The notes below the pieces were generated by a model that had not been told where the DNA came from, did no database searches, and saw nothing but the letters and a program-made list of their open reading frames with translations. This document shows, in pieces, positions 14,901 to 21,919 of a stretch of 36,161 bases of DNA; positions within the stretch are counted from its first letter, which is position 1; each line of letters begins with the position of its first letter. Position numbers and translations under genes: made by a program. The DNA lies in contig JAHFNJ010000009.1 of NCBI GenBank assembly GCA_023267375.1, positions 1 through 36,161 on the forward strand, read 5' to 3'. Source of the stretch: Candidatus Nomurabacteria bacterium. Its GTDB lineage: Bacteria; Patescibacteriota; Minisyncoccia; Phycocordibacterales; UBA9973.

Positions 14901-15773
14901 GCATACACGGAAAATGGAGAAATAAAAATTGGTGATGATGACACACTCAAGTACATAAAACCAAAAGTAGGGACATCTGCGTCATCAGTAGAAAAGCCAG
15001 CTGTTTCTCCTCAAGATCAATCTTACGATGACAAACTCCAAGAAACACACGCAGATAAAACAATTGGGAAAAGCATGCCGAGCGATCTTGCAGATAAAGT
15101 TGCGACACTGCAAACTCAAACCCCAACACCCCAGGCAAGTGGTTATGATGACGCAGTACAAGAAACACATATTGGACATGCCACAAAAATACCACCAGAA
15201 GATCTTTTTAAACCAGAAGGGGATGCAAGTGATGTAACCCCTGGACCAACCGATGCTGAGAAAGCTGCCGCTGGTATTCCCAAAAATGAGCAAACTCCAG
15301 TTGTAGAAAATAAAGTGGCACCAAAAACACCAGCGACAACCACCACGACACAGACAGAAGCAAAACCAGTAGAACCAGTTAATGAAAAATCAACAGCAAC
15401 CCAAACGGTTGAAACAGCCGAGATTCCAGATGCGAAAACACAAACAACACGAGTTCTTGATAAAATCTTTGATCTCGATAGCGACCCAGGAAACGAAGCA
15501 GTGATGGAGAAAGTTTTTGGACAGATAAAAACAAATCCAGTATGGGAAGTATTTTACGCAACACGAGAAGATTTACCAAAATTCGCTGATGGTAGTCCGG
15601 AAATACAACTCTGGCAATACATAAATGAATTGCGGGAAGTTTCTGGTCTTGAACCAATTAATAATGACGAGACTATTGAAAACTACATGAGTCGTGCTGG
15701 TAAATACATTATAGAAAATAAAAAAATGACACTTCTCGAAGTTTTGGAAAAATCAAAAACATTTACTCGCTAA
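11946..15773 (+). CDS. Giant coiled-coil membrane-associated protein, unknown function
   Basis: A 1275-residue protein of no family I recognise. Charged helical N-terminal region (about 1-390), then a Gly/Ala-rich hydrophobic stretch at about 390-435 (AIFGIIAGSRIGAKYG; FITGPAVAAVYGGIRGW) that could be a helical hairpin in a membrane, a second coiled coil (about 510-640), and a likely membrane helix near 700-718 (AIAAVMGATISEIAIVG). The following Thr/Ser/Pro-rich low-complexity region contains a repeated motif, YDDKLQETH and YDDAVQETH, 40 residues apart (15022 and 15142). A compact C-terminal domain (VMEKVFGQIKTNPVWEVFY) ends the protein. It lies 43 bases after the DHH-like giant and ends at a terminator, so the two probably act together. 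Confidence 0.8.
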   Translation: MSEQPPKKMSVAGIEARREELLKKKVAAEAKKATAAASNTELLKQKEEVEKKLEKLGATISDVSEAEYNEFIDNGKVSDARLEALAVKVRGSEKLSPKETAIFMAQTSAIESIIKNKWPVVSDDETTHPKDIDKKKEEQEQWVKDVLESKFGFTQTELPEEFTKLTPGEQKLALENLEQIKYRKVKTEAKEMHQERLAKKSIIGKIWAGMGGDTKIKNYEKDVLREVEADPSILKNELKEIVKNLKRIGVETGFDSDGDSIILFEKGDGASPEMKEALEMFNHSATYFSKIPKEWSYHEGTKWSGEKKRYEQFEEAKRLYEERRETVKELKEQELRTAGKKEHEIVNELQTMLESADGKIRFLQYLNANPDAEKELQNIEDRSKIGQTIKGWAGKGAIFGIIAGSRIGAKYGVTTLTGMGKFITGPAVAAVYGGIRGWFSASKSLREKEALARAGKFDARISDKQKNRLSKEKLDKKITAEKLKAGNFVNLEDGNGRGELYKLNKLIDEADPAKKVYLEEHAREELAKAEEELARTPTEERRTQLQAHIRRLKEKLPERRSELTAEKEAKKKELVAKIDGLKAKLLNIKGKKERAEMEKQIVALEQLLNRPDKTYEESLQESLRVRISYLKEKMDAGLINFGKDQLGNQAELMAALNRAAQIVIFEEPAMQTEIGQRLRTIMGINSEKASSAQLNYKVKRTAIAAVMGATISEIAIVGMEEWHNLGLTEKIGDYFGHPFDTIGDKLGHPIDKVGNLINSVKEALSDEDADTTATELKNTLQTGLHIDSTGKVVPIEDSAALKGTNTLDTNRIAPIDTSLKTSGIPAAPDSTIQDTTVGKTLNTPSSVDTSGAPVDTTAKGGAPLSQDATATAVKEAAASAEPESNSNLSTNEVENAAAKATFSHEGLGRTIEIFRKSPEFQNLSPEMKEFFKGNPMKVAEKLHGWIPDAEDGKTSLTVGPNSEFGVTEDGKIFVTDTHTNEIHTLAYTENGEIKIGDDDTLKYIKPKVGTSASSVEKPAVSPQDQSYDDKLQETHADKTIGKSMPSDLADKVATLQTQTPTPQASGYDDAVQETHIGHATKIPPEDLFKPEGDASDVTPGPTDAEKAAAGIPKNEQTPVVENKVAPKTPATTTTTQTEAKPVEPVNEKSTATQTVETAEIPDAKTQTTRVLDKIFDLDSDPGNEAVMEKVFGQIKTNPVWEVFYATREDLPKFADGSPEIQLWQYINELREVSGLEPINNDETIENYMSRAGKYIIENKKMTLLEVLEKSKTFTR

Positions 15774-15780
15774 GCAAAAG

Positions 15781-15808
15781 AAAAAGTCCCGCAGTGCGGG
15801 ACTTTTTT
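15781..15808 (+). terminator. Bidirectional terminator after the giant-gene operon
   Basis: GTCCCGC and GCGGGAC arms around AGT (15786-15802), flanked by AAAAA and TTTTTT, serving the converging genes on both sides. Confidence 0.93.
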
Positions 15809-15840
15809 GTTAAAAACAATTTAAAAACAGAACAGGTCGC

Positions 15841-16779
15841 TTAATTCTTTGAAAAGAGGTAGCCGGAAAGTTTGATCTTCTTGGATACCTTGTCGGCATT
15901 CTTCGGATCGAGCGCGGCAGCGTCAGTCTCAACGTATGCAGTTAAATTAGACTGAAACACCGTCTTTCCATCAGCACTCCTTATTTCAGAACGTTTAATG
16001 ACTTCCTTGTTGTGATACACATCCAAGGTCTGTTCCGGGGTTAACCCCGAGCTAAGACCCCAGATGGTATCAGGACCAGTAGGCACTGATGCCAAAGCCT
16101 GCTTTGCAGCATCCTCAGCAGCCCTCTTAGCGTCTTCAAGCTGTGCCAGCTGTTGATTTTGCCAGGCGATAACCTTTTGGAGAGAATCGCTCTTCTCTTT
16201 TTCCATTGTTACCTGCATAGCGGCAACTTTGGCCAAGGTTTCACTCTTTTCAACAGCATCCTTGAGAGCAACAGCATTTGTAGCTCCAGCAGTAGAGGGT
16301 GCTCTGAGTGAGTCATCAGCGGCAGATCCAGCTGTAGTGTCCTTCTTCACAGAAGAAGCTTTCTGAGCAGCGGAGGCAGGAGCGCCATAGGAAATCTTGT
16401 ACTTCTTCTCATCAATGATGCCATCGAGATTGATAGCACCTTTAATGGAATCAGGAACATCTTCTGCTGCGAGCTTGAAGGAAACGGTCCCTCCATTACG
16501 CAAGGCATCCTGGATGTTCTTGGCCGGAATATCGTATTCCGCACCTTCTGAAATGGAGAAATACACTGACTTCAAGACACCGTCTTTGTTCTTAAGCTTT
16601 CCGGTGATGTAGCGGCGGTTTTCCCATGCTCCCTTGATGTAGGCAGAGCAATACTTCTTATCAACAATAACCTGCGTGCTGTCTTTTGAGGATTTAACCT
16701 TCTGAGCAGTCGCAATGCTTGCAAAGCCGAACATAAGAGTAACGGCTAAAATAAACGGTAAAATAAGGATCTTTTTCAT
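15841..16779 (-). CDS. Secreted hypothetical protein with coiled-coil centre
   Basis: A 312-residue exported protein of unknown function. Its signal peptide MKKILILPFILAVTLMFGFA continues to a likely cleavage after ATAQ (residue 26). The N-terminal domain (about 35-135) is beta-rich with one Cys (KKYCSAYIKG). A Ser/Ala/Thr linker leads to a coiled coil at about 170-225 (LQKVIAWQNQQLAQLEDAKR), and a C-terminal region (TIWGLSSGLTPEQTLDVYH) ends with KLSGYLFSKN. It is a lone leftward gene with a textbook promoter (16815-16843) and a ~29-base leader but no Shine-Dalgarno. Like the gene at 1485-2015 it has an MKK...AQ signal and stands alone against the local direction, suggesting independent acquisition. 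Confidence 0.78.
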   Translation of the reverse strand: MKKILILPFILAVTLMFGFASIATAQKVKSSKDSTQVIVDKKYCSAYIKGAWENRRYITGKLKNKDGVLKSVYFSISEGAEYDIPAKNIQDALRNGGTVSFKLAAEDVPDSIKGAINLDGIIDEKKYKISYGAPASAAQKASSVKKDTTAGSAADDSLRAPSTAGATNAVALKDAVEKSETLAKVAAMQVTMEKEKSDSLQKVIAWQNQQLAQLEDAKRAAEDAAKQALASVPTGPDTIWGLSSGLTPEQTLDVYHNKEVIKRSEIRSADGKTVFQSNLTAYVETDAAALDPKNADKVSKKIKLSGYLFSKN

Positions 16780-16814
16780 TTGGAATAGAATTAGAGTTAA
16801 ACATAATTTGGCTC

Positions 16815-16843
16815 ATTGTAGCAAATCTTTTACTGTTTGTCAA
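16815..16843 (-). promoter_or_regulatory. Near-consensus promoter of the leftward secreted gene
   Basis: Minus-strand TTGACA (16843-16838), exactly 17 bases, then TACAAT (16820-16815) preceded by TGC (extended -10). The best sigma70 match in the window. Confidence 0.85.
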
Positions 16844-16883
16844 GTACCTGTCCTTGCTGGAAAACCGAGTCTTTGAGCGCTTA

Positions 16884-16892
16884 TGCTATAGT
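16884..16892 (+). promoter_or_regulatory. Extended -10 of the uvrD/pcrA gene
   Basis: TGC-TATAGT. The predicted start (~16899) falls between the two candidate ATG codons at 16895 and 16904, favouring the second with a leader of about five bases. Confidence 0.5.
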
Positions 16893-16903
16893 AGATGTCA
16901 CAC

Positions 16904-18820
16904 ATGGCACATTTAGAGGGACTAAATGAACGACAAAAAGAAGCGGCGCTTCACACGAAGGGCCCGCTTTTGATTATTGCCGGAGCGGGGGCCGGAAAAA
17001 CAAAAACACTAACCGAACGTATCGTTCATTTAGTAAAAGAAGGGGTCGCCCCGCAGCATATATTGGCTATTACCTTTACGAACAAAGCGGCGGCCGAAAT
17101 GCGTGATCGCGTACGCACGGCGCTTGCAAAAGAAACCCCACGAACTGAAGGCATGCCATTTGTGAGCACATTCCACGCGCTCGGCGTCTACATTCTTCGC
17201 GAGGAGCACGTCGCCGCCGGCCTCCCAAAACATTTCACGATTGCTGATGAAGGGGATGCCATCTCACTCATCAAAGAAGCGCTCGAAAAAAATGGCCTCG
17301 ACCCAAAACAGTACGAGCCACGAAAAATTAAAAGTATTATTTCAAAACAGAAAGGGGAGTTCGTAACGGCTAGCGATTTCGCATCCCGGGCACAGACAAA
17401 TCTTGAACGCATTGTGGCGCGCATTTGGGCAAGCTACGAATCATTACTCTTCCGCGAAAAATCACTCGACTTTGATGACTTACTTTTAAAGACGGTGATT
17501 CTTTTTCTGCAAAATCCAGAAATAAAAATTCGCTACCAAAAACGCTGGCAGTATGTGCACATTGATGAGTATCAAGACACGAATGAAATTCAGTACACAC
17601 TTTCCAAACAACTTGTGGGACCGGAACAAAATATTTGCGTGGTCGGCGACAGTGATCAAAACATTTACAGCTGGCGTGGCGCGAAAATAAAAAACATTTT
17701 GAATTTTGAAACAGACTATCCGAATGCGAAAGTAGTGCTCCTTGAAGAAAATTATCGATCAACTGGAACGATTCTCGAAGCGGCAAATGCGGTCATCGGC
17801 AAAAATATTGTCCGCAAAGAAAAAAACCTCTTCACCAAAAAAGGGAAGGGTGATCCGATCGCACTCTATGAAGCATACGATGAAGCGGATGAAGCAGCAT
17901 ATATTGCCCAGCGCATAACGGAAATCGTTGATGCGGGAACCGACGCCGGCGATATCGCTATTTTGTACCGCGCAAACTTCCAATCACGCGTACTTGAAGA
18001 AGCACTCTTGGGAATGCATGTGCCGTACCAAGTGCTTGGCGTAAAATTCTTCGATCGTAAAGAAATTAAGGACACACTCTCCTATATTCGCGCAGCACTC
18101 AATGGTGAAAGTTTGTCTGATATAAAACGTATCATTAATTTTCCGGCACGCGGGATAGGGAAGGTGACGCTCGCCAAACTATTCGCGGGACAACAAGCAG
18201 AACTGCCAGCAACCATGCAGAAAAAAATACAGTCTTTCTATATACTGCTTGAAAAAATAAAAGAGTACGCAGAATCACATCTACCATCGGAAACAATCAA
18301 GTACGTCATTATTGAAAGCGGGATTGAAAAGACACTGAAGAATGGTACGAGCGATGAAGTAGAACGCCTTGAAAACATTGAGGAATTGGCGACTCTTGCT
18401 AAAGCATATGATTCCCTTGGATCAACCGAAGGTCTCATTTCTCTCTTATCAAATGCATCACTCGCGTCAGATCAAGACACCTTGCTTGAAGGAAAATCGG
18501 GTGTCCGCCTTATGACCGTGCATGCAGCAAAAGGACTTGAGTTCAAATATGTATTCGTCACCGGACTTGAGCAAGGACTATTTCCACATGAACGACGCGC
18601 CGCCGCAAGCGCAGAAGATTCCGAAGAAGAACGTCGCCTCATGTACGTAGCGATCACCCGCGCTGAGAAAAAATTATTTCTTTCTTATGCATCAATCCGT
18701 ACTATTTTTGGTTCACGACAAATCAATGCGCCATCTGAATTCCTCTACGATGTACCGGAAGAACTCGTGGAAAAAGAGTACAATAGTGGCAGGCCAGGGA
18801 AGTATATACATCTCGACTAA
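16904..18820 (+). CDS. pcrA: UvrD/PcrA-type superfamily 1 DNA helicase
   Basis: ATP-driven 3'-5' DNA helicase acting in nucleotide excision repair and replication-fork clearance. About 638 residues (641 from the alternative ATG at 16895), shorter than typical PcrA/UvrD (about 720) because the C-terminal tail is missing. All helicase motifs are visible: Q-motif (LNERQKEAA), Walker A AGAGAGKT, motif Ia ITFTNKAAAEMRDR, motif II HIDEYQDTN, motif III GDSDQNIYSWRGA, motif IV EENYRSTGTI, motif V TVHAAKGLEFKYVF and motif VI MYVAITRAEK. The later ATG is preferred because the extended -10 box ends at 16892. The stop codon lies at the left edge of inverted-repeat element B, followed by rsmA. Confidence 0.95.
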   Translation: MAHLEGLNERQKEAALHTKGPLLIIAGAGAGKTKTLTERIVHLVKEGVAPQHILAITFTNKAAAEMRDRVRTALAKETPRTEGMPFVSTFHALGVYILREEHVAAGLPKHFTIADEGDAISLIKEALEKNGLDPKQYEPRKIKSIISKQKGEFVTASDFASRAQTNLERIVARIWASYESLLFREKSLDFDDLLLKTVILFLQNPEIKIRYQKRWQYVHIDEYQDTNEIQYTLSKQLVGPEQNICVVGDSDQNIYSWRGAKIKNILNFETDYPNAKVVLLEENYRSTGTILEAANAVIGKNIVRKEKNLFTKKGKGDPIALYEAYDEADEAAYIAQRITEIVDAGTDAGDIAILYRANFQSRVLEEALLGMHVPYQVLGVKFFDRKEIKDTLSYIRAALNGESLSDIKRIINFPARGIGKVTLAKLFAGQQAELPATMQKKIQSFYILLEKIKEYAESHLPSETIKYVIIESGIEKTLKNGTSDEVERLENIEELATLAKAYDSLGSTEGLISLLSNASLASDQDTLLEGKSGVRLMTVHAAKGLEFKYVFVTGLEQGLFPHERRAAASAEDSEEERRLMYVAITRAEKKLFLSYASIRTIFGSRQINAPSEFLYDVPEELVEKEYNSGRPGKYIHLD

Positions 18821-18947
18821 TCCCGTAGTAGAAAATGGCATCGCCAGGGGCGTTGAGAGGAAACAATATTTTATAGATATATTTATAGTTATTACATAAT
18901 CGAAAGTGGCAACAATCAACAATGCCATTTTTCACTACAGGATGATA
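18817..18947 (+). repeat. Inverted-repeat leader element, copy B (upstream of rsmA)
   Basis: About 131 bases filling the gap between pcrA and rsmA. Left arm ATCCCGTAGT then GAAAATGGCAT (18820-18841) pairs with ATGCCATTTTTC then ACTACAGGAT (18922-18943). The A and T of the rsmA start codon (18942) are the last paired bases. Compared with copy A, an A:T pair (4765:4855) is replaced by G:C (18838:18925), preserving the stem. The inner hairpin CGCC-AGG-GGCG is also kept. A TATACA box (18805-18810) six bases before 18817 could start transcription at the element edge. Confidence 0.8.
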
Positions 18948-19727
18948 CATCGCGCAAAAAAATCATTAGGACAAAACTTTTTGAAATCACAGCGAGCACT
19001 CTCGCAGATAGTGATGGCGGCAGATATTGTAAGCACAGATACCATTCTAGAAATTGGACCAGGCAAAGGCGCGCTCACCGAGCGACTCCTTGAGAAAGCA
19101 GGGAAGGTAGTTGCGGTTGAAAAAGATCGTGAGCTTGTTGCATACCTACATGAAAAGTTTGCAAAAGAAATTACTGAAAAAAAACTCGTCTTAATAGAAG
19201 ATGATATTCTTGAATTTAAAAATGATGCGATAGTTGGCACACGGTATAAGATTGTTGCAAATATCCCCTACAACATTACCGGGGCTATTATCCGAAAATT
19301 TATGGAAACAAAACAGCAACCAGGTGAAATGGTTTTACTTGTTCAAAAAGAAGTAGCAGAACGCATTGTTGCCCGTGACGGCAAAGAAAGTATTCTTTCA
19401 CTGTCGGTGAAAGCATATGGTATGCCAAAATATATCGCTAAAGTTCCGGCCCGTGATTTTTCTCCAGCGCCTAAAGTAGACTCGGCTATTATCGCTATAA
19501 AAAATATCTCGCGCGATCAGTTGCAGGGGATATCTGAAAAATCCTTTTTCGAAGTGCTTCGCGCCGGGTTTGCCCATAAACGCAAAGTGCTCATTAAGAA
19601 CCTAGAAGCAATTGCCGCGCGTGATAGTATCAACATGCAATTCAAATCGCTCGGTCTTTCTGAAAAAATTCGCGCGGAAGATGTGCCCCTTGAAAAGTGG
19701 TTATCATTGAGTTCCCTTATAAAATAA
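18942..19727 (+). CDS. rsmA: 16S rRNA dimethyladenosine transferase RsmA/KsgA
   Basis: Methylates two adjacent adenines near the 3' end of 16S rRNA with S-adenosylmethionine, a late step in small-subunit assembly. 261 residues, normal length. Seen are the N-terminal RAKKSLGQNFL signature, SAM-binding ILEIGPGKGALTERL (motif I, 35-49), VVAVEKD (motif II), catalytic NIPYNIT (N107-I108-P109-Y110), and the C-terminal helical domain with AGFAHKRKVLIKNL. ATG at 18942 is chosen over 18906 because the family begins M-x-x-AKKSLGQNF and the upstream 12 codons come from the inverted-repeat element. There is no Shine-Dalgarno, and the start codon is partly in the element's stem, which could make translation structure-dependent. 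Confidence 0.95.
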   Translation: MIHRAKKSLGQNFLKSQRALSQIVMAADIVSTDTILEIGPGKGALTERLLEKAGKVVAVEKDRELVAYLHEKFAKEITEKKLVLIEDDILEFKNDAIVGTRYKIVANIPYNITGAIIRKFMETKQQPGEMVLLVQKEVAERIVARDGKESILSLSVKAYGMPKYIAKVPARDFSPAPKVDSAIIAIKNISRDQLQGISEKSFFEVLRAGFAHKRKVLIKNLEAIAARDSINMQFKSLGLSEKIRAEDVPLEKWLSLSSLIK

Positions 19728-19754
19728 AAGCCTCCATATGGAGGCTTTTATTTT
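19721..19754 (+). terminator. Perfect-palindrome terminator between rsmA and the leftward genes
   Basis: A 34-base perfect palindrome centred on CATATG: AAAATAAAAGCCTCC and its complement. It overlaps the rsmA stop codon and the stop of the leftward gene ending at 19753, so it can terminate both. Confidence 0.93.
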
Positions 19755-20175
19755 AAATTGAAGTTCCGAACCCGGGAGACATATCTATTAAACCGTCTGA
19801 CAATATGGGAATACAACTATTTCCGCTATATTCCTGACACAATTCAGCTCCTGCCCCAGGAATATAGGAACCTAGTTCATATTTACCAGTTTCAAAATTG
19901 TACTGTGAATACAGTTTCGATGAATAAGGGGCGTACACAAGAGCCATAGGGGTTTTTGTTTTGTAATCAAAAATATAAATAATAGAATTAGAAGCTGTTG
20001 CAGGGCAAGTACACGGTAAAGTCACTGTGTGAAGCCCTCCAAAAGAAAACATTTCTGCAGCTTTTGCAGCCTGTGGACGAATGATTGTTGCAATAACAAC
20101 AAAGAGTATCGCAATAAAAATACTGATAAGAGTCAGATTCATTTTTTTAATTATTCCATGCACCATATACTCCAT
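19753..20175 (-). CDS. Small secreted/membrane protein with paired cysteines
   Basis: A 140-residue protein with a short basic start, hydrophobic helix at about 12-32 and a possible cleavage site after AKAA (40). The mature part begins MFSFGGLHTVTLPCTCPATA, with a C-x-C pair, and has two further cysteines (ELCQEYSGNSCIP) that could form disulfides outside the membrane. I recall similar small FGG...C-x-C proteins near CPR pilus/secretion loci but cannot name a family. The ATG overlaps the preceding gene's stop as TAATG (20173-20177), so the two are translationally coupled. Confidence 0.75.
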   Translation of the reverse strand: MEYMVHGIIKKMNLTLISIFIAILFVVIATIIRPQAAKAAEMFSFGGLHTVTLPCTCPATASNSIIYIFDYKTKTPMALVYAPYSSKLYSQYNFETGKYELGSYIPGAGAELCQEYSGNSCIPILSDGLIDMSPGFGTSI

Positions 20176-20891
20176 TATTCCCTTAAAAGAGCTCCTAAGT
20201 CAACCTGAACGAGAACGGGGTTACTCACCCCATTTATATTACTGACTGATACAGAAACACCAATATATGTTGTGGTATTAGCATGTGCTACCGTTGATCC
20301 TGTTAAATTGCTTAAAAAAGTCTCGATAAACTGCTTCTTGTTTACGCTACTAGGCATTGCCATAATTTGATCCCTCATCTTCTGCGCAAGGGAGAAAGGG
20401 AGTTTTACTTTTATTGTTTTACCATCAGCTGAAGCAATGTTCTCAAAACCAGACTGGCTCTCAGAAGGGATAACTACGGTATTACCGGTAGTAGTGAAAC
20501 CGCTTCCTGAAATAACAATTTCATATGGCGTACTGGTAACAATCGACGGGGTAATGGAATCGATCTGTGGGGATTTAGTAGTTATTTGCTCGGATAAAGG
20601 GGTTGTAGGGTAAGAGCCTCCCAAATAGAGAGGAGATGGTGATCCGGTGGTTGTCTTTGATTCTGTTTCAAAATGTAATTCGGGTTGGCGTGGAGTAGTA
20701 TGGATCCAATCGAAAATGGCCCCAGAAGAAGTATTAGATTTTACACCATCTCTAGGGTTGCCTACTTGAACCAAGGAAGGTTCCGTGCCTTCTTCGAGGT
20801 TTTTTGTCGAAGAATCTGGTGTATTTGCCAAGTAAATAACCACAAAAAATACAACAAGAAGAGAGATAGAGAGATACCACTGCTTTTTCAT
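20175..20891 (-). CDS. Membrane-anchored protein with IPT/TIG-like domain
   Basis: A 238-residue protein with an N-terminal signal-anchor (about 5-21), a Ser/Thr/Pro-rich stalk (25-105) and an Ig-like IPT/TIG-type domain at about 108-166 (PQIDSITPSIVTS, EIVISGSGFTTTGNTVVIP). The C-terminal part is amphipathic and ends GVSNPVLVQVDLGALLRE. Such folds mediate protein-protein or surface contacts. It is first in a two-gene leftward operon with a -10 box six bases before the ATG, and is divergent from the T4SS-like locus beginning at 20994, so the same surface assembly may be involved. Function unproven. Confidence 0.78.
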   Translation of the reverse strand: MKKQWYLSISLLVVFFVVIYLANTPDSSTKNLEEGTEPSLVQVGNPRDGVKSNTSSGAIFDWIHTTPRQPELHFETESKTTTGSPSPLYLGGSYPTTPLSEQITTKSPQIDSITPSIVTSTPYEIVISGSGFTTTGNTVVIPSESQSGFENIASADGKTIKVKLPFSLAQKMRDQIMAMPSSVNKKQFIETFLSNLTGSTVAHANTTTYIGVSVSVSNINGVSNPVLVQVDLGALLRE

Positions 20892-20897
20892 TCAAAA

Positions 20898-20903
20898 AGT
20901 ATA
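20898..20903 (-). promoter_or_regulatory. -10 box (TATACT) of the leftward TIG-domain gene, leaderless arrangement
   Basis: Minus-strand TATACT with exactly six bases to the ATG at 20891. No Shine-Dalgarno and no clear -35. Confidence 0.55.
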
Positions 20904-20981
20904 CCGCACCTATTTTTTAATAGAAAGGGATTGTATCCTCTTTTTCGCACAACAAGGCTGTTGGATCCTAAAAGTTTATAG

Positions 20982-20987
20982 TACAAT
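20982..20987 (+). promoter_or_regulatory. -10 box (TACAAT) at the start of the T4SS-like locus, leaderless arrangement
   Basis: TACAAT with exactly six bases to the GTG start at 20994. A weak TTGGAT -35 lies 15 bases upstream. Divergent from the promoter at 20898. Confidence 0.55.
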
Positions 20988-20993
20988 GATCTT

Positions 20994-21899
20994 GTGACAA
21001 ATTTTCTCCCGAGTAAAAAATTTACAATTGTAACACTTTCGTGTTTATTTCTTTTTGTAGCAATCTTTTTACTTAATAAATACCGCCCATGGGAACGAGC
21101 GTCTAAAGATGACACTGCAACAGAAAATATTTCAGGTATCACCGTCGCACAACTCGCAGAAAAAGACGCAAACACAAATGGCATCCCTGATTGGGAAGAG
21201 GCGCTATGGGGTCTCGATCCTGCAGGAGATGGAGTAAAAAATAAAAGTACCATAGATGCACGCCGACAGGCGCTCGTTGCCGACAATACTGCAGCAAACC
21301 AACCAGTAGCTCGCACATCCCTTGACGAAACACAGACATTTAGCCGGAGCGTGTTTGCGGCTATTTCAACACTCAAGGAGTCAGGAACTCTGAATGCTGA
21401 CAGTATCAAAAATCTAGCAAACACCGTCGGACAACAGATTGGCGTAAGCAAAGATATTCCACCAACTCATACACTAAGTGAGATAAAAACTGTCCCAGCA
21501 ACTGCAGATTCTCGTGAGAAATATTTTGAAGCAGTTGAAAAAGTAATCCTTGCACAAGAAGATGTTCCTCTGGGAGATGAACTACCGGTCGTAGAACAAG
21601 CACTCAACGATGAGGACGGTCGTATCTACGCAAAAATGACGGTATTTTCCAAAGCATATAAAGAGCTTGGATCGGCGCTTTTTGCCATAACACCTCCAAC
21701 AGATGTGGCAACTACACACCTCGCAGTAGTAAATGGGGTGCTCGCAATGGCAACAGTTACCTCAAACCTTTCCCAAGTTATCGACAATCCACTGGTTGGC
21801 GCCATAGGCATCGGGCAGTATCAAATCTATCGTAAAGCAAGTGATGATGCGTTTGACGCATTAACGTTGTATTTCACAGTAAATGGTATGGTACAATAA
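20994..21899 (+). CDS. Membrane-anchored protein with thrombospondin-type-3-like Ca site
   Basis: A 301-residue protein with an N-terminal membrane anchor (about 10-28) and an extracytoplasmic body. Residues 57-69 read KDANTNGIPDWEE, a calcium-binding loop of the thrombospondin type 3 kind (D58, N60, N62, D66, E68). The rest is mainly helical with no enzymatic motif. The GTG start gives a short basic segment (SKKF) before the anchor and lies six bases after a -10 box. It opens the rightward locus leading into the T4SS-like genes, 20 bases before the next gene. Proteins of this layout are frequent in Parcubacteria; the role is unknown, possibly an envelope component of the machine. Confidence 0.78.
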   Translation: MTNFLPSKKFTIVTLSCLFLFVAIFLLNKYRPWERASKDDTATENISGITVAQLAEKDANTNGIPDWEEALWGLDPAGDGVKNKSTIDARRQALVADNTAANQPVARTSLDETQTFSRSVFAAISTLKESGTLNADSIKNLANTVGQQIGVSKDIPPTHTLSEIKTVPATADSREKYFEAVEKVILAQEDVPLGDELPVVEQALNDEDGRIYAKMTVFSKAYKELGSALFAITPPTDVATTHLAVVNGVLAMATVTSNLSQVIDNPLVGAIGIGQYQIYRKASDDAFDALTLYFTVNGMVQ

Positions 21900-21919
21900 T
21901 CGTACACAAACACGCTCCT

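Noticed and set aside
14285-14956. 223-codon minus-strand frame inside the second giant gene
   Set aside because: Shadow of the Thr/Ser-rich low-complexity region; no supporting signals.
18801-18949. ATACATC on both sides of element B as a target-site duplication
   Set aside because: The two copies are not equidistant from the paired arms, and the right copy encodes part of the conserved RsmA N-terminus, so it is probably chance.
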